From Microbacterium sp. Se63.02b (GTDB taxonomy: Bacteria > Actinomycetota > Actinomycetes > Actinomycetales > Microbacteriaceae), in contig NZ_CP050453.1 of NCBI RefSeq assembly GCF_014171575.1, positions 2,604,001-2,668,000 on the forward strand: 64,000 bases of DNA, given 5' to 3'. Below are positions 1-13,802 of the stretch, piece after piece; the stretch's first letter is position 1; every line of letters begins with the position of its first letter. A program made the translations under genes and the position numbers. Under the pieces are notes generated by a model. That model was not told where the DNA came from. It saw nothing but the letters and a program-made list of their open reading frames with translations, and searched no databases.

Positions 1-178
1 CGCCGAGCACGTCGGTCGCGGCGAAGAACCCGTCGACTGCCACGAGCGCTTCATGGTCGTCGGCGGCGAGCACGGGTCGTGCACCGGCTTCGCGCAGCGC
101 ATCGATCACGCGACGGGCCGCTTCGACGGTGTCCACACGGCCGGCATGCGCGACGACCAGGATGTTGCGCTCGTTCAT
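1..178 (-). CDS. nadK: NAD kinase, N-terminal fragment (runs off left edge)
   Basis: First 59 codons of a probable NAD(+)/NADH kinase, the cytosolic enzyme that phosphorylates NAD to NADP. The visible part starts MNERNILVVAHAGR and continues with a predicted beta-alpha-beta pattern typical of the N-terminal lobe. The diagnostic GGDG motif lies outside the window, so the call rests on this start and on position: nadK directly after tlyA is a common actinobacterial order, usually followed by recN. The ATG at 178 overlaps the tlyA stop as ATGA, so translation is probably coupled. Confidence 0.72.
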   Translation of the reverse strand, partial: MNERNILVVAHAGRVDTVEAARRVIDALREAGARPVLAADDHEALVAVDGFFAATDVLG

Positions 179-972
179 CGTCCTCCTGCCAGTCGGTTGA
201 TGCTGTCCAACCATTCTGTCGGATTGCTCCCCCGCCCCGGCGCGAGGTGCACCAGATACTCGGCATTGCCATGCGTGCCGAGCAGTGGGGAGGGAAGGAT
301 GCCGAGCATTCCGAGTCCCACGTCCCACGCGCTCCAGACCGTGCGGGCGACCGCATCCGCGCGGGTTGCGGGATCGGTCACGAGTCCGCCCCGCACCGCG
401 GTGCGGCCCACCTCGAACTGGGGCTTCACGAGCAGCAGCACATCGGAGTCCGGTCGCGCGATCCCTGCGACGGCCGGCAGCACGAGTTCGAGGGAGATGA
501 AGGAGAGGTCGCCGACGACGAGGTCGGGGACATCCGTCTCACCCGTGGCCTCGGCGAGGTTCTCCGGGGTCATGTGCCGCACGTTGTACCCCTCGACGGA
601 GGCGACGCCCGGATCCGCGGCGATCGACGCCGCCAGTTGGCCGTGCCCGACGTCGACGGCGAGCACTCTCCTGGCACCTCGTTCGCGCAGCACCTGGGTG
701 AATCCACCGGTGGACGCGCCCATGTCGAGAGCGAGCCGGCCCTGGACGGGGATGCCGAAGCCGTCGAGACCGGCGATCAGCTTGTGCGCCGCACGCCCGA
801 CGTAGTGGTCCGAGCCTGCGATCGTGATCTCCGCGGTGTCGGCGACCGCGGTGGACGCCTTCACGACAGGCCGTCCATCCACGCTCACGAGCCCCTCGGA
901 GATGAGTGTGGCTGCGTGGCTACGCGAACGGGCGAGTCCTCGGGCGGCGAGGGCGGCGTCGAGTCGCGTCAT
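175..972 (-). CDS. tlyA: TlyA family rRNA (cytidine-2'-O)-methyltransferase
   Basis: 265 aa. Residues 1-60 form an S4 RNA-binding domain and the rest an FtsJ-like SAM-dependent Rossmann domain with the SAM loop ALDMGASTGG near residues 81-90. K64, D155 and K183 fit three positions of the family's K-D-K-E catalytic tetrad. Family members 2'-O-methylate 16S C1409 and 23S C1920 (E. coli numbering), and loss gives capreomycin/viomycin resistance. The older name hemolysin A is historical. The gene is coupled at both ends: its ATG overlaps the stop of the small upstream gene, and its stop overlaps the nadK start. The cluster lies downstream of an rRNA operon. Confidence 0.93.
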   Translation of the reverse strand: MTRLDAALAARGLARSRSHAATLISEGLVSVDGRPVVKASTAVADTAEITIAGSDHYVGRAAHKLIAGLDGFGIPVQGRLALDMGASTGGFTQVLRERGARRVLAVDVGHGQLAASIAADPGVASVEGYNVRHMTPENLAEATGETDVPDLVVGDLSFISLELVLPAVAGIARPDSDVLLLVKPQFEVGRTAVRGGLVTDPATRADAVARTVWSAWDVGLGMLGILPSPLLGTHGNAEYLVHLAPGRGSNPTEWLDSINRLAGGR

Positions 973-1145
973 CGGGATCCCGGAGTCTCCCGCTGGTCGA
1001 GCTTCGCACCGCTATCCAGACGTCGCGAGAGCTCGTCGTGCAGCGCCGAGTAGGCGTCTGCACGCGAAGCGAGCGGTTGGCCCTCGATCAGCCGCAGGCG
1101 ACTCCACAGACCATCGGTCGGCGCACTCGTCGTCTCTTCGCTCAC
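969..1145 (-). CDS. Small hypothetical protein (58 aa) between HAD phosphatase and tlyA
   Basis: GTG start at 1145, reading VSEETTSAPTDGLW and ending in a stop that overlaps the tlyA ATG as ATGA. No other start codon lies in this frame back to the HAD stop. A GGAAGG sequence abuts the GTG, closer than normal for a ribosome binding site, so translation may be coupled or weak. The product is hydrophilic with no membrane segment or known motif. The coupling to tlyA and protein-like composition make it a plausible real gene. Function unknown. Confidence 0.55.
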   Translation of the reverse strand: MSEETTSAPTDGLWSRLRLIEGQPLASRADAYSALHDELSRRLDSGAKLDQRETPGSR

Positions 1146-1198
1146 CCTTCCACTGTACGCGGGACGTGCGACAGGCGACGGAGCCCACGCGAGATCGC

Positions 1199-2236
1199 TC
1201 AGGGGCGGTGGAAGGGATCCAGGTAGAGGCGTTCGGGGACCCGGAGCACGAACACGGGTGTGCCCGACGCCCAGATGGCGGCTGCCCCCGCGCGCAGCAA
1301 ATCGATCTGCTGGTCCGACTCGGCCACGATCACGACATCGGCTCCCTCGACCCGCACAGCAGCGCCGTTGACGTGGAACACCCCGTCTCGTTCGGTGACC
1401 TCGGGGTACGGCAGGTGCAGTTCGCGAAGGTCACCGAGGATGTACGTGGGACGGGAGCCCTCCGGTGCCGCCAGCACGTGCTTGGGGCGGTCGATTCCGG
1501 TGAGCACGAGCACCGAGTCGATTCCGACACGGCTCGCACCCATGATGTCGGTGTCGAGCCGGTCGCCGATGAACAGAGCCTTCTGCGCCCCGAAGCGGGC
1601 CAGGGCCTCTTCGAAGATCGGTGCTTCAGGCTTGCCCGCGACGGTCGCCAATCGACCCACCGCCGTATGGACGGCGGACACGAGGGTGCCGTTTCCCGGC
1701 GCCACCCCGCGCTCGCGCGGAATCGTCCAGTCCGTGTTCGTGGCGATCCACGGGATGCCGCCCTCGTCCTCGGGGAGCTTGAGCGCGAACGCGGCTTCCG
1801 CGAGGTCGGTCCAGGCGACCTCGGGTGCGAAGCCCTGCACCACTGCGCTCGGCGAGTCTTCGGCGCTGCGTGTCACCGTGTAGCCGGCCTTGCGCACCTC
1901 GTCGACGAGCCCGTCGCCGCCCACGACGAGGATCGTCGCGGGCGCGGGCACGATCCGCGCCATCAGCCGCATCGCCGCCTGGGGGCTCGTGACGACGTCG
2001 GATGCGTCCACCCGGAGCCCGAGGCTGCTCAGATGCGCCGCGACGGAGGCATCGGTCCGGGCGGCATTGTTGGTGATGTATCCGAGCCGAACCGTCTTCG
2101 CGGCCTCGTTGAGGCTGTCCACGGCGAAGGGCAACGCCCCGGGGCCGGCGTAGACGACGCCGTCCAGGTCGGCCAAGACCGTGTCGACACCGTCGAGCGG
2201 CGTGCGCAGACCGCGCTTACGAGAGAACAGCGCCAC
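1199..2236 (-). CDS. HAD-IIA family hydrolase (sugar- or glycerol-phosphatase-like)
   Basis: 345 aa cytosolic HAD-superfamily phosphatase. The nucleophile motif is DLDGVVY (D23/D25), motif II is TNN (about residues 55-57), then a VAGKPE lysine region and the acidic GDRLDTDIMGA motif, in normal order for subfamily IIA (NagD / p-nitrophenyl phosphatase type). Mycobacterial relatives act on glycerol 3-phosphate. The C-terminal 60-70 residues after the HAD core are less typical. The GTG start at 2236 shares one base with the TPR gene's TAG stop, so the two are coupled. Substrate cannot be told from sequence. Confidence 0.88.
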   Translation of the reverse strand: MALFSRKRGLRTPLDGVDTVLADLDGVVYAGPGALPFAVDSLNEAAKTVRLGYITNNAARTDASVAAHLSSLGLRVDASDVVTSPQAAMRLMARIVPAPATILVVGGDGLVDEVRKAGYTVTRSAEDSPSAVVQGFAPEVAWTDLAEAAFALKLPEDEGGIPWIATNTDWTIPRERGVAPGNGTLVSAVHTAVGRLATVAGKPEAPIFEEALARFGAQKALFIGDRLDTDIMGASRVGIDSVLVLTGIDRPKHVLAAPEGSRPTYILGDLRELHLPYPEVTERDGVFHVNGAAVRVEGADVVIVAESDQQIDLLRAGAAAIWASGTPVFVLRVPERLYLDPFHRP

Positions 2237-4394
2237 TACGCCTCCGGATCCGCGTCATCGGCCTCGTCTTCACCGAGGAGCTCGCGCACCTCATCCTCGA
2301 CGGTGGGCTCTGCAGGCTCAGCGTCGGACTCGACGCGCTCCGTCTCCGTACCCTGGCGCCGCGAAGCGGCATCCTCATCGTCAGAGACACCGTCACTGCC
2401 AGTGACAACATCACCGTCAGAGACAACATCACCGTCAGAGACAACATCACCGTCAGAGACAACATCACCGTCAGAGACAACATCACCGTCAGAGACAACA
2501 TCACCGTCAGAGACAACATCACCGTCAGAGACAACATCACCGTCAGAGACAACATCACCGTCAGAGACAACATCACCGTCAGAGACAACATCACCGTCAG
2601 AGACAACATCACCGTCAGAGACAACATCACCGTCAGAGACAACATCAGAGACGAGCTCATCGTCGTCGAAGTCACCCTCGATCAGGCCGTCCTCGATGTA
2701 GATCTCCTCGTCGCCGGCCTCGTCGATACCGAGTGCTTGTGCGGCGACTTCTGCACGCTCGGCCCAGAATTCAGCCTCCTCGGTACGCCCGAGGTCCTCG
2801 AGCACCGCAGCGCGAGCGGCGAACAGCGCCGGGCTCCACTCGAAAGCACGATCCGGGTCGAGCTCAGGAATCTCGAGCTCGCCGAGCGCAAGCTCGAGAT
2901 CGCCCTGGTCGAGTCGGGCGCCCGACATCGCTATCGCCAATGCGACGCGCACGGGAGTCTCGAGCGTCGAACGGTCGACGGCACGCCCCGTCTCCAGGGC
3001 ACGATCTGAACGTCCGATGCCGCGCTCGCTGTCGACCATGAGGGCGATCTGATCGTCCTTGCCCGAGATACGGCGATAGGTGCGCAGCTCGCGGAGAGCG
3101 AGCGCGAAGTCCTCGGTGGCGTAAGCCGTGATGCCGAGGGTCTCTCGAACGATCGCGATACGGCCGGCGCGACGAGATGCAGCCAGCGCATGCTCGTGTG
3201 CGAGCGCCGGGTCTTCGTCGATCAGCCGGGACGCCATCGCCAGGTGGCGAGCGACGTGCTCGGCGTTCTCCTTGCTCAGGGTCTTGAGCTCGTTTCGAGC
3301 AGACGCATGCAGGTCGCGTGCGGTGACATCATCGGGGATCTGCGGCTCATCGAACCGGGGCCGCTCGTTCGCAGCCTGGGTCGGACGCTCCCGACCCGTC
3401 CCCCGCGCTGCGGGAAGGAACGCGAACGATCGCGGTCACCGCCCTCGCGACGCGGGGCACCACCATCACGGTTGTAGCCGCCTTCGCGACGAGGGGCACC
3501 ACCATCACGGTTGTAGCCGCCTTCGCGACGCGGGGCACCACCATCACGGTTGTACCCACCTTCACGGCGGGGGGCGCTACCGGAGTCGCGGTTGTAGCCG
3601 CCTTCGCGACGCGGGGCACCACCATCACGGTTGTACCCACCTTCACGGCGGGGGGCGCTACCGGAGTCGCGGTTGTAGCCGCCTTCGCGACGAGGAGCAC
3701 CACCATCACGGTTGTACCCGCCTTCACGACGCGGGGCACCACCATCGCGGTTATAGCCGCCTTCACGACGCGGGGCACCACCGGAGTCGCGGTTGTACCC
3801 ACCCTCACGACGAGGGGCACCACCATCACGGCTATAGCCGCCTTCACGACGCGGGGCACCACCATCACGGTTGTACCCACCTTCGCGACGAGGGGCACCA
3901 CCGTCACGGTTGTACCCACCCTCACGACGAGGGGCACCACCATCACGGTTGTACCCACCCTCACGACGAGGGGCACCACCATCACGGTTATAGCCGCCTT
4001 CACGACGAGGGGCACCACCATCACGGTTGTACCCACCTTCACGACGCGGGGCGCCACCGGAGTCGCGGTTGTAGCCACCCTCACGACGCGGGGCACCACC
4101 ATCGCGGTTGTAGCCGCCTTCACGACGCGGGGCACCACCATCGCGGTTATAGCCGCCTTCACGACGAGGGGCACCACCGTCGCGGTTGTAGCCGCCTTCG
4201 CGACGCGGGGCGCCACCGGAGTCGCGGTTGTACCCACCCTCACGACGAGGAGCACCACCATCACGGTTATACCCACCCTCACGACGAGGGGCGTTGCCAT
4301 CGCGACTGCGCTCGGGGCGACCGCCAGAAGGTCGGTTACCGCGCGATCCACTGTCGTCGTTGCGACGCGGACGGCGCTCTTCCTCTTCCGGCAT
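2236..4394 (-). CDS. Tetratricopeptide-like protein with basic Gly/Tyr/Arg N-terminal repeats and acidic C-terminal repeats (frameshift near 3400-3413)
   Basis: Starts at ATG 4394 (MPEEEERRPRRND) with GGGAG six bases upstream; a longer start would cross the rRNA terminator. Order: short charged head; about 21 copies of APRREGGYNRDGG; after one frame change in the GGGGG/CCC region at 3400-3413, a helical TPR-like domain of about 200 residues (DDVTARDLHASARNELKTL..., then ARHLAMASRLIDEDPALA...); then an acidic tail with 13 copies of VSDGDV. No catalytic motif or signal peptide. Family members sit beside this HAD/tlyA cluster in actinobacteria and lack an assigned function. The two tails have opposite character and look disordered. 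RNA or ribosome association is inference only. Confidence 0.75.
2407..2640 (-). repeat. 13 perfect 18-bp tandem repeats encoding VSDGDV
   Basis: Thirteen consecutive identical 18-bp units inside the TPR gene, in frame, each coding VSDGDV, flanked by degenerate VSDV and VTGSDG. The period is a multiple of three, so copy-number change alters tail length without breaking the frame. Absence of synonymous drift between copies implies recent expansion or homogenisation. Confidence 0.95.
3441..4296 (-). repeat. About 21 tandem 39/42-bp repeats encoding APRREGGYNRDGG
   Basis: In-frame array in the TPR gene. Most units are 39 bp; units with an extra serine codon (RDSGG or RDSGS) are 42 bp. One unit has Y-S-R instead of Y-N-R. 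Unlike the 18-bp array, these units carry many synonymous differences, so this array is older. Each unit has about net +1 charge, one tyrosine and several glycines, resembling RGG/YG-type disordered RNA-binding regions. Confidence 0.93.
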
Positions 4395-4422
4395 GATGCT
4401 CCCTGTTCTTTTCGTAAAACGC

Positions 4423-4454
4423 AAAATGGCCACCCAGCGTTGGGTGGCCATTTT
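4423..4454 (-). terminator. Rho-independent terminator of the rRNA operon
   Basis: Perfect inverted repeat with 14-bp arms (4423-4436 and 4441-4454) and a 4-base loop. On the minus strand it is followed by T-rich sequence (ATTTTGCGTTTT). It lies just after the 5S gene and 28 bp before the TPR gene's ATG. Confidence 0.9.
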
Positions 4455-4465
4455 GTTTAAAAGGA

Positions 4466-4584
4466 GTCCGGCGGTGTCCTACTCTCCCACAGGGTCCCCC
4501 CTGCAGTACCATCGGCGCTGTGAGGCTTAGCTTCCGGGTTCGGAATGTAACCGGGCGTTTCCCTCACGCTATGGCCGCCGAAAC
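4466..4584 (-). rRNA. rrf: 5S ribosomal RNA
   Basis: Minus strand carries the 5S pattern: 5' GTTTCGGCGGCCATAGCG, the central CCGAACCCGGAAGCTAAG block and the 3' GAGAGTAGGACACCGCCGG end. Length about 119 nt. Ends are estimated to within a few bases. Confidence 0.94.
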
Positions 4585-4684
4585 ACTATTGATGTTTCAA
4601 TCAAACACATAACAAAGTCATTGTTGTTATGCGGTTCTCGACCGTACATCGAGAACCACTCAGTGGACGCGTAGCACCAACAAA

Positions 4685-9741
<5,057 letters not shown>

Positions 9742-9995
9742 AAGAAATGCATACCCCACCGGGAAAACGGTGACGCAGCGAGTTTGATGCTGACCAAAGA
9801 GACAAATTCATTGCTGACTTCATCCAATGCCAACCCCCCGAAAGGGATTGGTCTTTGATCCAAAGGAATTCTCACCCCCACCGAAGTGGAGACGAGGATA
9901 ATTTGGCATTTGACAAGTGCACGCTGTTGAGTTCTCAAGGATCGGATGCTCCCACGACCCAGCCATCACAGCCAGGCCCGCAGGGCAACTTCTCT

Positions 9996-10023
9996 ATCTT
10001 AGCCACCCTGTCTCGCTTGTCAA
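9996..10023 (-). promoter_or_regulatory. Probable rRNA promoter (proximal)
   Basis: Minus strand: perfect -35 TTGACA (10018-10023), 16-bp spacer, -10 TAAGAT (9996-10001). It is about 255 bp upstream of 16S and oriented towards it. Close match to the housekeeping sigma consensus. Confidence 0.85.
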
Positions 10024-10092
10024 ATCGACGCGCCCGGCGAATCAGTGATCCGCTGCGCAGCCTTTGACAGCCGCAGAAGGGGTGGATCTCCC

Positions 10093-10121
10093 ATCCTAGA
10101 CGCAAGCGTCTGATCTCTCAA
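10093..10121 (-). promoter_or_regulatory. Probable rRNA promoter (distal)
   Basis: Minus strand: -35 TTGAGA (10116-10121), 17-bp spacer containing the small palindrome AGACGCTTGCGTCT, -10 TAGGAT (10093-10098). Same direction as the proximal promoter, giving a tandem pair as is usual for rRNA operons. Confidence 0.75.
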
Positions 10122-10339
10122 GAGAGAAGGATGTGTGGGAGTGGTTCTCCGCTTGAGGGGGGTGAAGCTCTCGGCTCCTCCGCTTCCCTGTGGGGCGAAC
10201 AAGTAATAAGTTACGTGGATTCCAGGGTTCTGGCAAATCGGGCCACACCCCCCGGGCGTGTCGCGCCCGACCTGCTTGCGGTTTCGGCCGGATCAGCGCA
10301 GGTTTCCGGCGGAGTCACGGCGCGGAGTACGATCGCGCC

Positions 10340-11672
10340 ATGCCGTCGATCCCCCGCGCACCCTCCCCGCTCGACGACCGGGCGCATCCGTGCTCGCTCG
10401 TGTCCTCGGCGAGATCGGACTCCCGGTCCAGGGGCGACCGCGGACCGCGGGCACCGCGTCCCCTCCCCTCACGCCTCGCCACCGGTGAGCTGGCCTGGGC
10501 CTGCGTCACGTCCGCACAGGTCGCCGCTGGCCGGACGCCCGACACGATCGACCCGCATCGCGTCGCCGTCGCCTACCGCAGCGACAGGTATCTCCAGATC
10601 GGTGGTGCCGCTCCCCGGTGTGGTCGCCCTACTCGGGGTTCTGGCGCACGGACGACGGTTGGATCCGCACCCACGGCAACTACCCTCACCACGCAGCGGC
10701 TCTGCTCCGTGGTCTGCAGCTCGCCCCCGACGCCGATGCCGACGCCGTACGCGCCGCGCTCGAGCAACGGACCGAGTCGGATGCCCTCTCCGCGATCACG
10801 ACGGCCGGTGGACTCGCGGTCGCCGTTCGGGCCGAGCGTCCGGATGAGGACCGCGCGCTGAGGGACACTCCGGTCCTCGACATCGTCCGGTTCCCCGGCC
10901 GGGTTCGTCCGCCACGGCGCATTCCCGAGGACCAGCCCCACCTCCCCTGCGGGGCGTGCGTGTTCTCGATCTGACGAGGGTCATCGCCGGACCGGTCTGC
11001 ACACGCACTCTCGCCCTCCTTGGCGCGGACGTGCTGCGCATCGACCCCCCGCGACTGCCGGAGCCGGAGTGGCAGCATCTCGACACAGGACAGGGAAAGC
11101 GCTCCGCGGTGCTCGATGCCCATGCTTCGCGGATCCACGAATTGCTCGGCGAGGCCGACGCTGTCGTGCTCGGGTATCGTCCCGCCGCACTCGCTCGGCT
11201 CGGACTGGATCCGGATGACCTCGCTCTCCGATACCCCGGCATGGTGATCGCACAGCTCAGCGCGTGGGGCGCGGAGCACCCCGATCGGGCGGGCTTCGAC
11301 AGCCTCGTGCAGGCGGAGTCCGGCATCGCGCTCATCGAATTGCGGGACGCGGAGACACCCGGCGTCCTTCCCGCGCAGGCACTCGACCACAGTGCCGGGT
11401 ATCTCCTCGCCGCGGCTGTCACGGCGCTCCTACAGCGCCGCGCCGTCGAGGGCGGAACGTGGCGTGTCCGCACCTCGCTGCGCCGGGTCGCGGCGGAGCT
11501 CCTGGGCATGCCTCGCATCCGGGAGCCCGAACCTGAGACCGCGTTCGATGCGCGCCCCCACCTCGTGCACTTCGTCGTCGACGGGCGCGAGGTCGTCACC
11601 GCGAAGCCGGCGCTGAGCGGCTTCGACTTCGCCGCGCCGCGTTCATGGGGCCGGGATCAGCCCGTCTGGTGA
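10340..11672 (+). CDS. Family III CoA-transferase (CaiB/BaiF), broken by at least four frame changes
   Basis: About 444 codons if restored. Starts at ATG 10340 (MPSIPRAPSPLDDRA), six bases after TACGAT and without a Shine-Dalgarno sequence, so probably leaderless. The coding frame moves near 10380, 10430-10470, 10613-10616 (CCCC) and 10940. Recognisable pieces are ATGELAWACVTSAQVAAG, YSGFWRTDDGWIRTHGNYP, and the family's second-half signature GVRVLDLTRVIAGPVCTRTLALLGAD followed by GYRPAALARLGL and AQLSAWG (11000-11280). Such enzymes move CoA between organic acids; the substrate here is unknown. Ends overlapping the convergent DUF4184 gene by 16 bp. Confidence 0.8.
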
Positions 11673-12450
11673 CGTCCGCCGCGCACCGATACCACGACGC
11701 ACAGCACGAGAGTCAACGCACCCCAGAGCGCGCACGCCGGGGAAGCACGCGGTAGGCGAGGTGTTGGACGGTGAACTGCGCATCCAGCGGTCCGAGCACC
11801 ACGAGTCCCCAGACCCAGGCGCCGACGAGGATCACCGGCAGCGACACCCACCACGCCACGCGCACGACGCCGGGGAGCGATTGCTCGATGTCGGTCCGCG
11901 CGGGTCGGCCGCGCAGCCAGATCAGCGAGTACACGCCGATCACGGCGAGGCCGATGACGCTCGATCCGTGCTGGAGCCACTTGAATCCGGGCACCGGGCC
12001 CCACATCGCGTCGAGTCCGGGGAAAAGCTCCACCCCCCACCGGCCCTCATGCGTGAAGAGGTCCCAGACGATGTGCGAGAGCACTCCGAGCAGCAGCGAT
12101 ACCGCGAGGAGAACCGGGTACGAGCGCTTCGCCCCCACCCCGACAGCTTTTCCGGCCGCGATCATCCCCCGGTCGTCCCATTCCGTGGGCAGCAGGCGCG
12201 CGAGCCACGCCGGCGACAGGTCGGGGACGGCAGGGCGCAGCACGACGCGCCACAGCACGAACAGCACGAACGCCCCCAGCGCGGTCCAGACGACGTTGCC
12301 GAAGGTGTGGGTGAACGCGTAGTTCAGACCCACCCCGCGGAGGAACAGAGGCAGGTCCGGCGTCATGGCTCCGATCGCGATCGCCGCAGGCACCAGGGGT
12401 GTGCGGACGAACGGCAGCGCGACGACCGCGTGGCTCGGAGTGAAGGGCAT
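11657..12450 (-). CDS. DUF4184 family membrane protein (frameshift near 11739)
   Basis: About 264 aa. Opens MPFTPSHAVVALPF, typical of DUF4184, with the conserved early FTPSHA, a MTPDLPLF segment and H-rich helices (LSHIVWDLFTHEGRWG). I count about six transmembrane stretches. After LAYRVLP the frame changes at the GGGG run 11739-11742 and continues ACALWGALTLVLCVVVSVRGGRHQTG to a stop at 11657. Without the shift it would end near 11713. Function of the family is unknown. Confidence 0.8.
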
Positions 12451-12462
12451 GCCGCTGACGAC

Positions 12463-13764
12463 TCAGGCGAGGAAGACGCCGGCGAGGGTCTTCTTGCCTC
12501 GACGGAGTACAGAGACTCCGCCCGGCAGGGTCCCTCGGATCGTGGCGGAATCGTCTTCGACGCGTTCTCCGTCGAGAGTGACGCCGCCCTGGCCGATCGC
12601 GCGTCGGGCTTCGGACAGGCTCGCCACGAGACCCGTGGCGACGAGCGCCTCGACCACCGGAGCATCGGCCGCGACCGTCGCGTTCGGCAACTCCTCCAGC
12701 GCCGTGCGGAGCGTGTCCGCATCGAGTGCCGTGAGGTCTCCCTGACCGAACAGCGCCTCGGACGCCGCGATCACGGCCGCCGTCGCCTCGATACCGTGCA
12801 CCGTCGCGACGACCTCGAGCGCGAGGCGCTTCTGGGCTGCACGACGGAACGGCTCGGTCTCTACGAGCTGGGCGTACTCCTCGATCTCGGCGCGACTCAG
12901 GAAGGTGAAGACCTTCAAGCGCTCGATCACGTCGTTGTCTGCCGTGCTGAGCCAGAACTGGTACATCCGGTACGGGCTGCACATCTCGGCGTCGAGCCAG
13001 ATCGCGTTGCCTTCGCTCTTGCCGAACTTCGTCCCATCGCTGTTGGTGATCAACGGCGTGCCGATCGCATGCACCGAGGCGCCCTCCGCACGTCGGATGA
13101 GGTCCGTGCCGCTGGTGAGGTTGCCCCACTGATCGGAGCCCCCGGTCTGCAGCACGCAGTCGTACTGGCGGTACAGCTCGAGGTAGTCCATGCCTTGCAG
13201 GATCTGGTAGCTGAACTCGGTGTAGCTGATGCCCTCGTCGGAGTTCAGCCGCGCCGCCACCGCGTCTTTCTTGAGCATCGTGCCGACCCGGAAGTACTTG
13301 CCGATGTCCCGCAGGAAGTCAATCGCGCTGAGGGGCGCCGTCCAGTCGAGGTTGTTGACGATGCGGGCCGCGTTCTCGCCCTCGAAGCTGAGGTAGCGCT
13401 CGACCTGGCCGCGTAGCCGGTCGACCCACTCCGCGACCGTCTCGCGGGTGTTCAGCGTGCGTTCCGCCGTGGGGCGAGGATCGCCGATGAGTCCCGTGGA
13501 GCCGCCGACCAGGCCGAGCGGCTTGTGCCCGGCCAGCTGGATGCGGCGCAACGTCAGCAGCTGCACCAGGTTCCCCAGATGCAGGCTCGGCGCCGTCGGG
13601 TCGAACCCGCAGTAATACGTGATGGGGTCTCCCGCGAGCAGGGCGCGCAGCGCCTCCTGGTCGGTGGACACGTGGACGAGGCCGCGCCATACGAGTTCGT
13701 CCCACACGTTCTCGAACGTGGGGTCGATCGCCGGGGTCGCGGTCGTCAGAGCGGGAGTTGACAC
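12463..13764 (-). CDS. tyrS: Tyrosine--tRNA ligase
   Basis: 433 aa class Ic aminoacyl-tRNA synthetase that charges tRNA-Tyr. The HIGH-type motif is HLGN (residues 62-65), the KMSKS-type motif is KFGKS (about residue 240), and the C-terminal 60 residues form an S4 domain (EARRAIGQGGVTLDGERV). The frame is open far upstream, but the GTG at 13764 (VSTPALTT) fits family length and has TAGCCT seven bases before it, pointing to a leaderless start. Intact. Confidence 0.96.
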   Translation of the reverse strand: MSTPALTTATPAIDPTFENVWDELVWRGLVHVSTDQEALRALLAGDPITYYCGFDPTAPSLHLGNLVQLLTLRRIQLAGHKPLGLVGGSTGLIGDPRPTAERTLNTRETVAEWVDRLRGQVERYLSFEGENAARIVNNLDWTAPLSAIDFLRDIGKYFRVGTMLKKDAVAARLNSDEGISYTEFSYQILQGMDYLELYRQYDCVLQTGGSDQWGNLTSGTDLIRRAEGASVHAIGTPLITNSDGTKFGKSEGNAIWLDAEMCSPYRMYQFWLSTADNDVIERLKVFTFLSRAEIEEYAQLVETEPFRRAAQKRLALEVVATVHGIEATAAVIAASEALFGQGDLTALDADTLRTALEELPNATVAADAPVVEALVATGLVASLSEARRAIGQGGVTLDGERVEDDSATIRGTLPGGVSVLRRGKKTLAGVFLA

Positions 13765-13771
13765 GCGCTCC

Positions 13772-13777
13772 AGGCTA
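13772..13777 (-). promoter_or_regulatory. -10-like hexamer TAGCCT of tyrS
   Basis: Seven bases (GGAGCGC) separate TAGCCT from the GTG at 13764. Same arrangement as ten other starts in this window. The GGAG in the gap could also act as a short-spaced ribosome site. Confidence 0.5.
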
Positions 13778-13802
13778 TCAGCGCGCGAACGCCGCTCCCG
13801 CC

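Larger units (their letters stand above)
9742..10339. other. rRNA leader and promoter region (no protein gene)
   Basis: About 600 bp between the 16S 5' end and the CoA-transferase start. It holds the minus-strand rRNA leader (with TTGAGAACTCAAC near 9915-9940), two minus-strand promoters (listed separately) and, at its right end, a plus-strand -10-like hexamer TACGAT at 10328-10333 for the CoA-transferase gene. I see no convincing coding sequence. Confidence 0.7.

Noticed and set aside
2217..2675. Frame encoding MLSLTV repeats
   Set aside because: An alternative reading of the 18-bp repeats inside the TPR gene; it has no ribosome site.
3441..4296. CRISPR-like or intergenic repeats, or a His-rich plus-strand protein (HHHHGC repeats)
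   Set aside because: The minus-strand frame has a start with a ribosome site and sensible Gly/Tyr/Arg repeats; the plus frame is its shadow.
10190..10861. Separate overlapping genes in the CoA-transferase region
   Set aside because: The pieces are consecutive parts of one family III CoA-transferase split by frame breaks.
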